In this document: in pieces, positions 1 to 12,919 of the stretch
How positions within the stretch are numbered: the stretch's first letter is position 1
Layout: every line of letters begins with the position of its first letter
Origin: Sisyra terminalis
Lineage: Eukaryota; Arthropoda; Insecta; Neuroptera; Sisyridae
Direction: 5' to 3'
DNA length: 64,000 nucleotides
NCBI GenBank assembly: GCA_958496175.1
Contig: OY292277.1
Span: 2,542,001 to 2,606,000 of the forward strand
Translations under genes and position numbers: made by a program
The notes under the pieces: generated by a model
Databases searched by the model: none
What the model saw: only the letters and a program-made list of their open reading frames with translations
What the model was told of the DNA's origin: nothing

Positions 1-897
1 ACCCACGGTTTTTTTTGGCGAAAAATCTTTTGCCTTCGAAATCGAAATCAATTATTATATTATCGTTCTATACATTGTAACGAACCCGAAACTGCCTTTG
101 GTTCGAAAATCATCCCTTATATAACGATGGTTAATGCAATTGCTGAAGAAGCCCCGTTCGTCTCTCCCTCTTAGTGGGAAGTGTTCACCCCTTAAACGGC
201 CTGTTCAGCCCTTAAACGTGGTTTGTTTTGGGAAAAATTTGCAAAGCATGCACAGATGGACGTCTACTTTCGATTGGCACCCTAAAAAAATTTTTTTTTA
301 ATTTGGCCATTTTCGAGAAAAATCAACGATGGTTAATCCACGGTTTTTTTTGGCGAAAAATCTTTTGCCTTCGAAATCGAAATCAATTATTATATTATCG
401 TTCTATACATTGTAACGAACCCGAAACTGCCTTTGGTTCGAAAATCATCCCTTATATAACGATGGTTAATGCAATTGCTGAAGAAGCCCCGTTCGTCTCT
501 CCCTCTTAGTGGGAAGTGTTCATCCCTTAAACGGCCTGTTCAGCCCTTAAACGTGGTTTGTTATGGGAAAAATTTGCACAGCATGCACAGATGGACGTCT
601 ACTTTCGATTGGCACCCTAAAAAAAATTTTTTTTAATTTGGCCATTTTCGAGAAAAATCAACGATGGTTAACCCACGGTTTTTTATGGCGAAAAATCTTT
701 TGCCTTCGAAATCGAAATCAATTATTATATTATCGTTCTATACATTGTAACGAACCCGAAACTGCCTTTGGTTCGAAAATCATCCCTTATATAACGATGG
801 TTAATGCAATTGCTGAAGAAGCCCCGTTCGTCTCTCCCTCTTAGTGGGAAGTGTTCATCCCTTAAACGGCCTGTTCAGCCCTTAAACGTGGTTTGTT

Positions 898-3800
898 ATG
901 GGAAAAATTTGCACAGCATGCACAGATGGACGTCTACTTTCGATTGGCACCCTAAAAAAAATTTTGTTTAGTTTGGCCATTTTCGAGAAAAATCAACGAT
1001 GGTTAACCCACGTTTTTTTTTGGCGAAAAATCTTTTGGCTTCGAAATCGAAATCTATTATTATATTATCGTTCTATACATTGTAACGAACCCGAAACTGC
1101 CTTTGGTTCGAAAATCATCCCTTATATAACGATGGTTAATGCAATTGCTGAAGAAGCCCCGTTCGTCTCTCCCTCTTAGTGGGAAGTGTTCATCCCTTAA
1201 ACGGCCTGTTCAGCCCTTAAACGTGGTTTGTTATGGGAAAAATTTGCACAGCATGCACAGATGGACGTCTACTTTCGATTGGCACCCTAAAAAAAATTTT
1301 TTTTAATTTGGCCATTTTCGAGAAAAATCAACGATGGTTAACCCACGGTTTTTTATGGCGAAAAATCTTTTGCCTTCGAAATCGAAATCAATTATTATAT
1401 TATCGTTCTATACATTGTAACGAACCCGAAACTGCCTTTGGTTCGAAAATCATCCCTTATATAACGATGGTTAATGCAATTGCTGAAGAAGCCCCGTTCG
1501 TCTCTCCCTCTTAGTGGGAAGTGTTCATCCCTTAAACGGCCTGTTCAGCCCTTAAACGTGGTTTGTTATGGGAAAAATTTGCACAGCATGCACAGATGGA
1601 CGTCTACTTTCGATTGGCACCCAAAAAAAAAATTTTTTTTAGTTTGGCCATTTTCGAGAAAAATCAACGATGGTTAACCCACGGTTTTTTTTGGCGAAGA
1701 ATCTTTTGGCTTCGAAATCGAAATCTATTATTATATTATCGTTCTATACATTGTAACGAACCCGAAACTGCCTTTGGTTCGAAAATCATCCCTTATATAA
1801 CGATGGTTAATGCAATTGCTGAAGAAGCCCCGTTCGTCTCTCCCTCTTAGTGGGCAGTGTTCATCCCTTAAACGGCCTGTTCAGCCCTTAAACGTGGTTT
1901 GTTATGGGAAAAATTTGCACAGCATGCACAGAAGGACGTCTACTTTCGATTGGCACCCTAAAAACATTTTTTTTTAATTTGACCATTTTCGAGAAAAATC
2001 AACGATGGTTAACCCAGGGTTTTTTTTCGGCGAAGAATCTTTTGGCTTCGAAATCGAAATCTATTATTATATTATCGTTCTATACATTGTAACGAACCCG
2101 AAACTGCCTTTGGTTCGAAAATCATCCCTTATATAACGATGGTTAATGCAATTGCTGAAGAAGCCCCGTTCGTCTCTCCCACTTAGTGGGAAGTGTTCAT
2201 CCCTTAAACGGCCTGTTCAGCCCTTAAACATGGTTTGTTATGGGAAAAATTTGCACAGCATGCACAGATGGACGTCTACTTTCGATTGGCACCCTAAAAA
2301 TTTTTTTTTAAATTAGGCCATTTTCGAGAAAAATCAACGATGGTTAACCCACGGTTTTTTTTGGCGAAAAATCTTTTGCCTTCGAAATCGAAATCAATTA
2401 TTATATTATCGTTCTATACATTGTAACGAACCCGAAACTGCCTTTGGTTCGAAAATCATCCCTTATATAACGATGGTTAATGCAATTGCTTAAGAAGCCC
2501 CGTTCGTCTCGCCCTCATAGTGGGAAGTGTTCATCCCTTAAACGGCCTGTTCAGCCCTTAAACGTGGATTGTTATGGGAAAAATTTGCACAGCATGCACA
2601 GATGGACGTCTACTTTCGATTGGCACCCTAAAAAAAATTTTTTTTAGTTTGGCCATTTTCGAGAAAAATCAACGATGGTTAACCCACGGTTTTTTTTGGC
2701 GAAAAATCTTTTGCCTTCGAAATCGAAATCAATTATTATATTATCGTTCTATACATTGTAACGAACCCGAAACTGCCTTTGGTTCGAAAATCATCCCTTA
2801 TATTACGATGGTTAATGCAATTGCTGAAGAAGCCCCGTTCGTCTCTCCCTCTTAGTGGGAAGTGTTCATCCCTTAAACGGCCTGTTCAGCCCTTAAACGT
2901 GGTTTGTTATGGGAAAAATTTGCACAGCATGCACAGATGGACGTCTACTTTCGATTGGCACCCTAAAAAAAATTTTGTTTAGTTTGGCCATTTTCGAGAA
3001 AAATCAACGATGGTTAACCCACGTTTTTTTTTGGCGAAAAATCTTTTGGCTTCGAAATCGAAATCTATTATTATATTATCGTTCTATACATTGTAACGAA
3101 CCCGAAACTGCCTTTGGTTCGAAAATCATCCCTTATATAACGATGGTTAATGCAATTGCTGAAGAAGCCCCGTTCGTCTCTCCCTCTTAGTGGGAAGTGT
3201 TCATCCCTTAAACGGCCTGTTCAGCCCTTAAACGTGGTTTGTTATGGGAAAAATTTGCACAGCATGCACAGATGGACGTCTACTTTCGATTGGCACCCTA
3301 AAAAAAATTTTTTTTAATTTGGCCATTTTCGAGAAAAATCAACGATGGTTAACCCACGGTTTTTTATGGCGAAAAATCTTTTGCCTTCGAAATCGAAATC
3401 AATTATTATATTATCGTTCTATACATTGTAACGAACCCGAAACTGCCTTTGGTTCGAAAATCATCCCTTATATAACGATGGTTAATGCAATTGCTGAAGA
3501 AGCCCCGTTCGTCTCTCCCTCTTAGTGGGAAGTGTTCATCCCTTAAACGGCCTGTTCAGCCCTTAAACGTGGTTTGTTATGGGAAAAATTTGCACAGCAT
3601 GCACAGATGGACGTCTACTTTCGATTGGCACCCAAAAAAAAAATTTTTTTTAGTTTGGCCATTTTCGAGAAAAATCAACGATGGTTAACCCACGGTTTTT
3701 TTTGGCGAAGAATCTTTTGGCTTCGAAATCGAAATCTATTATTATATTATCGTTCTATACATTGTAACGAACCCGAAACTGCCTTTGGTTCGAAAATCAT

Positions 3801-4919
3801 CCCTTATATAACGATGGTTAATGCAATTGCTGAAGAAGCCCCGTTCGTCTCTCCCTCTTAGTGGGCAGTGTTCATCCCTTAAACGGCCTGTTCAGCCCTT
3901 AAACGTGGTTTGTTATGGGAAAAATTTGCACAGCATGCACAGAAGGACGTCTACTTTCGATTGGCACCCTAAAAACATTTTTTTTTAATTTGACCATTTT
4001 CGAGAAAAATCAACGATGGTTAACCCAGGGTTTTTTTTCGGCGAAGAATCTTTTGGCTTCGAAATCGAAATCTATTATTATATTATCGTTCTATACATTG
4101 TAACGAACCCGAAACTGCCTTTGGTTCGAAAATCATCCCTTATATAACGATGGTTAATGCAATTGCTGAAGAAGCCCCGTTCGTCTCTCCCACTTAGTGG
4201 GAAGTGTTCATCCCTTAAACGGCCTGTTCAGCCCTTAAACATGGTTTGTTATGGGAAAAATTTGCACAGCATGCACAGATGGACGTCTACTTTCGATTGG
4301 CACCCTAAAAATTTTTTTTTAAATTAGGCCATTTTCGAGAAAAATCAACGATGGTTAACCCACGGTTTTTTTTGGCGAAAAATCTTTTGCCTTCGAAATC
4401 GAAATCAATTATTATATTATCGTTCTATACATTGTAACGAACCCGAAACTGCCTTTGGTTCGAAAATCATCCCTTATATAACGATGGTTAATGCAATTGC
4501 TTAAGAAGCCCCGTTCGTCTCTCCCTCTTAGTGGGAAGTGTTCATCCCTTAAACGGCCTGTTCAGCCCTTAAACGTGGATTGTTATGGGAAAAATTTGCA
4601 CAGCATGCACAGATGGACGTCTACTTTCGATTGGCACCCTAAAAAAAATTTTTTTTAGTTTGGCCATTTTCGAGAAAAATCAACGATGGTTAACCCACGG
4701 TTTTTTTTGGCGAAAAATCTTTTGCCTTCGAAATCGAAATCAATTATTATATTATCGTTCTATACATTGTAACGAACCCGAAACTGCCTTTGGTTCGAAA
4801 ATCATCCCTTATATTACGATGGTTAATGCAATTGCTGAAGAAGCCCCGTTCGTCTCTCCCTCTTAGTGGGAAGTGTTCATCCCTTAAACGGCCTGTTCAG
4901 CCCTTAAACGTGGTTTGTT
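898..4919. repeat. 2,011-bp six-monomer higher-order repeat, two tandem copies
   Basis: Positions 898-2908 and 2909-4919 carry the same six monomer variants in the same order. Shared private changes include AAAATTTTGTTTAG in the first monomer, CACAGAAGGACG in the fourth, TTGCTTAAGAAG in the fifth, CGTGGATTG at its end and TATATTACGATGG in the sixth. The copies differ at only a few bases, for example 2509-2518 versus 4520-4529. Such a block duplication implies recent unequal exchange or rolling-circle amplification within the array. Confidence 0.9.
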
Positions 4920-5254
4920 ATGGGAAAAATTTGCACAGCATGCACAGATGGACGTCTACTTTCGATTGGCACCCTAAAAAAAATTTTTTTTAGTTTGGCC
5001 ATTTTCGAGAAAAATCAACGATGGTTAACCCACGGTTTTTTTTGACGAAAAATCTTTTGGTTTCGAAATCGAAAAAGATTATTGTATTATCGTTCTATAC
5101 ATTGTAACGAACCCGAAACTGCCTTTGGTTCGAAAATCATCCCTTATATTACGATGGTTAATGCAATTGCTGAAGAAGCCCCGTTCGTCTCGCCCTCTTA
5201 GAGGGAAGTGTTCATCCCTTAAACGGCCTGTTCAGCCCTTAAACGTGGTTTGTT

Positions 5255-6594
5255 ATGGGAAAAATTTGCACAGCATGCACAGATGGACGTCTACTTTCGA
5301 TTGGCACCCTAAAAAAAATTTTTTTTAGTTTGGCCATTTTCGAGAAAAATCAACGATGGTTAACCCACGGTTTTTTTTGGCGAAAAATCTTTTGCCTTCG
5401 AAATCGAAATCAATTATTATATTATCGTTCTATACATTGTAACGAACCCGAGACTGCCTTTGGTTCGAAAATCATCCCTTATATAACGATGGTTAATGCA
5501 ATTGCTGAAGAAGCCCCGTTCGTCTCGCCCTCTTAGTGGGAAGTGTTCATCCCTTAAACGGCCTGTTCAGCCCTTAAACGTGGTTTGTTATGGGAAAAAT
5601 TTGCACAGCATTAACAGATGGACGTCTACTTTCGATTGGCACCCTAAAAACATTTTTTTTTAATTTGGCCATTTTCGAGAAAAATCAACGATGGTTAACC
5701 CACGGTTTTTTTTGGCGAAAAATCTTTTGCCTTCGAAATCGAAATCAATTATTATATTATCGTTCTATACATTGTAACGAACCCGAAACTGCCTTTGGTT
5801 CGAAAATCATCCCTTATATAACGATGGTTAATGCAATTGCTGAAGAAGCCCCGTTCGTCTCGCCCTCTTAGTGGGAAGTGTTCATCCCTTAAACGGCCTG
5901 TTCAGCCCTTAAACGTGGTTTGTTATGGGAAAAATTTGCACAGCATGCACAGATGGACGTCTACTTTCGATTGGCACCCTAAAAAAAATTTTTTTTAGTT
6001 TGGCCATTTTCGAGAAAAATCAACGATGGTTAACCCACGGTTTTTTTTGGCGAAAAATCTTTTGCCTTCGAAATCGAAATCAATTATTATATTATCGTTC
6101 TATACATTGTAACGAACCCGAGACTGCCTTTGGTTCGAAAATCATCCCTTATATAACGATGGTTAATGCAATTGCTGAAGAAGCCCCGTTCGTCTCGCCC
6201 TCTTAGTGGGAAGTGTTCATCCCTTAAACGGCCTGTTCAGCCCTTAAACGTGGTTTGTTATGGGAAAAATTTGCACAGCATTAACAGATGGACGTCTACT
6301 TTCGATTGGCACCCTAAAAACATTTTTTTTTAATTTGGCCATTTTCGAGAAAAATCAACGATGGTTAACCCACGGTTTTTTTTGGCGAAAAATCTTTTGC
6401 CTTCGAAATCGAAATCAATTATTATATTATCGTTCTATACATTGTAACGAACCCGAGACTGCCTTTGGTTCGAAAATCATCCCTTATATAACGATGGTTA
6501 ATGCAATTGCTGAAGAAGCCCCGTTCGTCTCGCCCTCTTAGTGGGAAGTGTTCATCCCTTAAACGGCCTGTTCAGCCCTTAAACGTGGTTTGTT
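5255..6594. repeat. 670-bp two-monomer higher-order repeat
   Basis: Monomers starting at 5255 and 5925 share one variant type (A8T8 junction, GAGACTGCC). Those at 5590 and 6260 share another (CAGCATTAACAG, AAAACATTTT). The alternating pair is therefore duplicated with a 670-bp period. Confidence 0.8.
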
Positions 6595-9500
6595 ATGGGA
6601 AAAATTTGCACAGCATGCACAGATGGACGTCTACTTTCGATTGGCACCCTAAAAAAAATTTTTTTTAGTTTGGCCATTTTCGAGAAAAATCAACGATGGT
6701 TAACCCACGGTTTTTTTTGACGAAAAATCTTTTGGTTTCGAAATCGAAAAAGATTATTGTATTATCGTTCTATACATTGTAACGAACCCGAAACTGCCTT
6801 TGGTTCGAAAATCACCCCTTATATAACGATGGTTAATGCAATTGCTGAAGAAGCCTCGTTCGTCTCGCCCTCTTAGTGGGAAGTGTTCATCCCTTAAACG
6901 GCCTGTTCAGCCCTTAAACCTGGTTTGTTATGGGAAAAATTTGCACAGCATGCACAGATGGACGTCTACTTTCGATTGGCACCCTAAAAACATTTTTTTT
7001 TAATTTGGCCATTTTCGAGAAAAATCAACGATGGTTAACCCACGGTTTTTTTTGGCGAAAAATCTTTTGCCTTCGAAATCGAAATCAATTATTATATTAT
7101 CGTTCTATACATTGTAACGAACCCGAAACTGCCTTTGGTTCGAAAATCATCCCTTATATAACGATGGTTAATGCAATTGCTGAAGAAGCCCCGTTCGTCT
7201 CGCCCTCTTAGTGGGAAGTGTTCATCCCTTAAACGGCCTGTTCAGCCCTTAAACGTGGTTTGTTATGGGAAAAATTTGCACAGCATGCACAGATGGACGT
7301 CTACTTTCGATTGGCACCCTAAAAAAAATTTTTTTTAGTTTGGCCATTTTCGAGAAAAATCAACGATGGTTAACCCACGGTTTTTTTTGGCGAAGAATCT
7401 TTTGGCTTCGAAATCGAAATCTATTATTATATTATCGTTCTATACATTGTAACGAACCCGAAACTGCCTTTGGTTCGAAAATCATCCCTTATATAACGAT
7501 GGTTAATGCAATTGCTGAAGAAGCCCCGTTCGTCTCTCCCACTTAGTGGGAAGTGTTCATCCCTTAAACGGCCTGTTCAGCCCTTAAACATGGTTTGTTA
7601 TGGGAAAAATTTGCACAGCATGCACAGATGGACGTCTACTTTCGATTGGCACCCTAAAAACATTTTTTTTTAATTTGGCCATTTTCGAGAAAAATCAACG
7701 ATGGTTAACCCACGGTTTTTTTTGACGAAAAATCTTTTGGTTTCGAAATCGAAAAAGATTATTGTATTATCGTTCTATACATTGTAACGAACCCGAAACT
7801 GCCTTTGGTTCGAAAATCATCCCTTATATAACGATGGTTAATGCAATTGCTGAAGAAGCCCCGTTCGTCTCGCCCTCTTAGTGGGAAGTGTTCATCCCTT
7901 AAACGGCCTGTTCAGCCCTTAAACGTGGTTTGTTATGGGAAAAATTTGCACAGCATGCACAGATGGACGTCTACTTTCGATTGGCACCCTAAAAACATTT
8001 TTTTTTAATTTGGCCATTTTCGAGAAAAATCAACGATGGTTAACCCACGGTTTTTTTTGGCGAAAAATCTTTTGCCTTCGAAATCGAAATCAATTATTAT
8101 ATTATCGTTCTACACATTGTAACGAACCCGAAACTGCCTTTGGTTCGAAAATCATCCCTTATATAACGATGGTTAATGCAATTGCTGAAGAAGCCCCGTT
8201 CGTCTCGCCCTCTTAGTGGGAAGTGTTCATCCCTTAAACGGCCTGTTCAGCCCTTAAACGTGGTTTGTTATGGGAAAAATTTGCACAGCATGCACAGATG
8301 GACGTCTACTTTCGATTGGCACCCTAAAAAAAATTTTTTTTAGTTTGGCCATTTTCGAGAAAAATCAACGATGGTTAACCCACGGTTTTTTTTGGCGAAA
8401 AATCTTTTGCCTTCGAAATCGAAATCAATTATTATATTATCGTTCTATACATTGTAACGAACCCGAAACTGCCTTTGGTTCGATAATCATCCCTTATATA
8501 ACGATGGTTAATGCAATTGCTGAAGAAGCCCCGTTCGTCTCTCCCTCTTAGTGGGAAGTGTTCATCCCTTAAACGGCCTGTTCATCCCTTAAACGTGGTT
8601 TGTTTTGGGAAAAAATTGCCCAGCATGCATAGATGGACGTCTACTTTCGATTGGCACCCTAAAAAATTTTTTTTTAATTTGGCCATTTTCGAGAAAAATC
8701 AACGATGGTTAACCCACGGTTTTTTTGACGAAAAATCTTTTGGTTTCGAAATCGAAAAAGATTATTGTATTATCGTTCTATACATTGTAACGAACCCGAA
8801 ACTGCCTTTGGTTCGAAAATCATCCCTTATATAACGATGGTTAATGCAATTGCTGAAGAAGCCCCGTTCGTCTCGCCCTCTTAGAGGGAAGTGTTCATCC
8901 CTTAAACGGCCTGTTCAGCCCTTAAACGTGGTTTGTTATGGGAAAAATTTGCACAGCATGCACAGATGGACGTCTACTTTCGATTGGCACCCTAAAAAAA
9001 ATTTTTTTTAGTTTGGCCATTTTCGAGAAAAATCAACGATGGTTAACCCACGGTTTTTTTTGGCGAAAAATCTTTTGCCTTCGAAATCGAAATCAATTAT
9101 TATATTATCGTTCTATACATTGTAACGAACCCGAGACTGCCTTTGGTTCGAAAATCATCCCTTATATAACGATGGTTAATGCAATTGCTGAAGAAGCCCC
9201 GTTCGTCTCGCCCTCTTAGTGGGAAGTGTTCATCCCTTAAACGGCCTGTTCAGCCCTTAAACGTGGTTTGTTATGGGAAAAATTTGCACAGCATACACAG
9301 ATGGACGTCTACTTTCGATTGGCACCCTAAAAACATTTTTTTTTAATTTGGCCATTTTCGAGAAAAATCAACGATGGTTAACCCACGGTTTTTTTTGGCG
9401 AAAAATCTTTTGCCTTCGAAATCGAAATCAATTATTATATTATCGTTCTATACATTGTAACGAACCCGAAACTGCCTTTGGTTCGAAAATCATCCCTTAT

Positions 9501-10946
9501 ATAACGATGGTTAATGCAATTGCTGAAGAAGCCCCGTTCGTCTCGCCCTCTTAGTGGGAAGTGTTCATCCCTTAAACGGCCTGTTCAGCCCTTAAACGTG
9601 GATTGTTATGGGAAAAATTTGCACAGCATGCACAGATGGACGTCTACTTTCGATTGGCACCCTAAAAAAAATTTTTTTTAGTTTGGCCATTTTCGAGAAA
9701 AATCAACGATGGTTAACCCACGGTTTTTTTTGACGAAAAATCTTTTGGTTTCGAAATCGAAAAAGATTATTGTATTATCGTTCTATACATTGTAACGAAC
9801 CCGAAACTGCCTTTGGTTCGAAAATCATCCCTTATATAACGATGGTTAATGCAATTGCTGAAGAAGCCCCGTTCGTCTCGCCCTCTTAGTGGGAAGTGTT
9901 CATCCCTTAAACGGCCTGTTCAGCCCTTAAACGTGGTTTGTTATGGGAAAAATTTGCACAGCATGCACAGATGGACGTCTACTTTCGATTGGCACCCTAA
10001 AAAAAATTTTTTTTAGTTTGGCCATTTTCGAGAAAAATCAACGATGGTTAACCCACGGTTTTTTTTGGCGAAAAATCTTTTGCCTTCGAAATCGAAATCA
10101 ATTATTATATTATCGTTCTACACATTGTAACGAACCCGAAACTGCCTTTGGTTCGAAAATCATCCCTTATATAACGATGGTTAATGCAATTGCTGAAGAA
10201 GCCCCGTTCGTCTCTCCCTCTTAGTGGGAAGTGTTCATCCCTTAAACGGCCTGTTCAGCCCTTAAACGTGGTTTGTTTTGGGAAAAATTTGCAAAGCATG
10301 CACAGATGGACGTCTACTTTCGATTGGCACCCTAAAAAAAATTTTTTTTAATTTGGCCATTTTCGAGAAAAATCAACGATGGTTAACCCACGGTTTTTTT
10401 TGGCGAAAAATCTTTTGCCTTCGAAATCGAAATCAATTATTATATTATCGTTCTACACATTGTAACGAACCCGAAACTGCCTTTGGTTCGAAAATCATCC
10501 CTTATATAACGATGGTTAATGCAATTGCTGAAGAAGCCCCGTTCGTCTCTCCCTCTTAGTGGGAAGTGTTCATCCCTTAAACGGCCTGTTCATCCCTTAA
10601 ACGTGGTTTGTTTTGGGAAAAAATTGCCCAGCATGCATAGATGGACGTCTACTTTCGATTGGCACCCTAAAAAATTTTTTTTTAATTTGGCCATTTTCGA
10701 GAAAAATCAACGATGGTTAACCCACGGTTTTTTTTGACGAAAAATCTTTTGGTTTCGAAATCGAAAAAGATTATTGTATTATCGTTCTATACATTGTAAC
10801 GAACCCGAAACTGCCTTTGGTTCGAAAATCATCCCTTATATAACGATGGTTAATGCAATTGCTGAAGAAGCCCCGTTCGTCTCGCCCTCTTAGTGGGAAG
10901 TGTTCATCCCTTAAACGGCCTGTTCAGCCCTTAAACGTGGTTTGTT

Positions 10947-12266
10947 ATGGGAAAAATTTGCACAGCATGCACAGATGGACGTCTACTTTCGATTGGCACC
11001 CTAAAAACATTTTTTTTTAATTTGGCCATTTTCGAGAAAAATCAACGATGGTTAACCCACGGTTTTTTTTGGCGAAAAATCTTTTGCCTTCGAAATCGAA
11101 ATCAATTATTATATTATCGTTCTACACATTGTAACGAACCCGAAACTGCCTTTGGTTCGAAAATCATCCCTTATATAACGATGGTTAATGCAATTGCTGA
11201 AGAAGCCCCGTTCGTCTCGCCCTCTTAGTGGGAAGTGTTCATCCCTTAAACGGCCTGTTCAGCCCTTAAACGTGGTTTGTTATGGGAAAAATTTGCACAG
11301 CATGCACAGATGGACGTCTACTTTCGATTGGCACCCTAAAAAAAATTTTTTTTAGTTTGGCCATTTTCGAGAAAAATCAACGATGGTTAACCCACGGTTT
11401 TTTTTGGCGAAAAATCTTTTGCCTTCGAAATCGAAATCAATTATTATATTATCGTTCTATACATTGTAACGAACCCGAAACTGCCTTTGGTTCGATAATC
11501 ATCCCTTATATAACGATGGTTAATGCAATTGCTGAAGAAGCCCCGTTCGTCTCGCCCTCTTAGTGGGAAGTGTTCATCCCTTAAACGGCCTGTTCAGCCC
11601 TTAAACGTGGTTTGTTATGGGAAAAATTTGCACAGCATGCACAGATGGACGTCTACTTTCGATTGGCACCCTAAAAACATTTTTTTTTAATTTGGCCATT
11701 TTCGAGAAAAATCAACGATGGTTAACCCACGGTTTTTTTTGGCGAAAAATCTTTTGCCTTCGAAATCGAAATCAATTATTATATTATCGTTCTACACATT
11801 GTAACGAACCCGAAACTGCCTTTGGTTCGAAAATCATCCCTTATATAACGATGGTTAATGCAATTGCTGAAGAAGCCCCGTTCGTCTCGCCCTCTTAGTG
11901 GGAAGTGTTCATCCCTTAAACGGCCTGTTCAGCCCTTAAACGTGGTTTGTTATGGGAAAAATTTGCACAGCATGCACAGATGGACGTCTACTTTCGATTG
12001 GCACCCTAAAAAAAATTTTTTTTAGTTTGGCCATTTTCGAGAAAAATCAACGATGGTTAACCCACGGTTTTTTTTGGCGAAAAATCTTTTGCCTTCGAAA
12101 TCGAAATCAATTATTATATTATCGTTCTATACATTGTAACGAACCCGAAACTGCCTTTGGTTCGATAATCATCCCTTATATAACGATGGTTAATGCAATT
12201 GCTGAAGAAGCCCCGTTCGTCTCTCCCTCTTAGTGGGAAGTGTTCATCCCTTAAACGTGGTTTGTT
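10947..12266. repeat. 670-bp two-monomer higher-order repeat with a 20-bp internal deletion at its end
   Basis: Monomers at 10947 and 11617 are one type (AAAACATTTT, TTCTACACATTG). Those at 11282 and 11952 are another (A8T8 junction, GGTTCGATAATC). The last monomer lacks exactly one 20-bp segment of the internal direct repeat near 12240-12256, so the next unit begins 315 bp rather than 335 bp later. Confidence 0.8.
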
Positions 12267-12919
12267 TTGGGAAAAAATTGCCCAGCATGCATAGATGGAC
12301 GTCTACTTTCGATTGGCACCCTAAAAAATTTTTTTTTAATTTGGCCATTTTCGAGAAAAATCAACGATGGTTAACCCACGGTTTTTTTGACGAAAAATCT
12401 TTTGGTTTCGAAATCGAAAAAGATTATTGTATTATCGTTCTATACATTGTAACGAACCCGAAACTGCCTTTGGTTCGATAATCATCCCTTATATAACGAT
12501 GGTTAATGCAATTGCTGAAGAAGCCCCGTTCGTCTCTCCCTCTTAGTGGGAAGTGTTCATCCCTTAAACGGCCTGTTCAGCCCTTAAACGAGGTTTGTTT
12601 TGGGAAAAATTTGCAAAGCATGCACAGATGGACGTCTACTTTCGATTGGCACCCGAAAAAAAATTTTTTTTAATTTGGCCATTTTCGAGAAAAATCAACG
12701 ATGGTTAACCCACGGTTTTTTTTGACGAAAAATCTTTTGGTTTCGAAATCGAAAAAGATTATTGTATTATCGTTCTATACATTGTAACGAACCCGAAACT
12801 GCCTTTGGTTCGATAATCATCCCTTATATAACGATGGTTAATGCAATTGCTGAAGAAGCCCCGTTCGTCTCTCCCTCTTAGTGGGAAGTGTTCATCCCTT
12901 AAACGGCCTGTTCAGCCCT

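Noticed and set aside
228..12481. Dozens of repeated ~93-codon open frames starting MGKIC in the satellite
   Set aside because: They are one frame of a homogenised non-coding monomer. The period is not a multiple of 3, frames shift or stop in several monomers, and the peptide resembles no protein.
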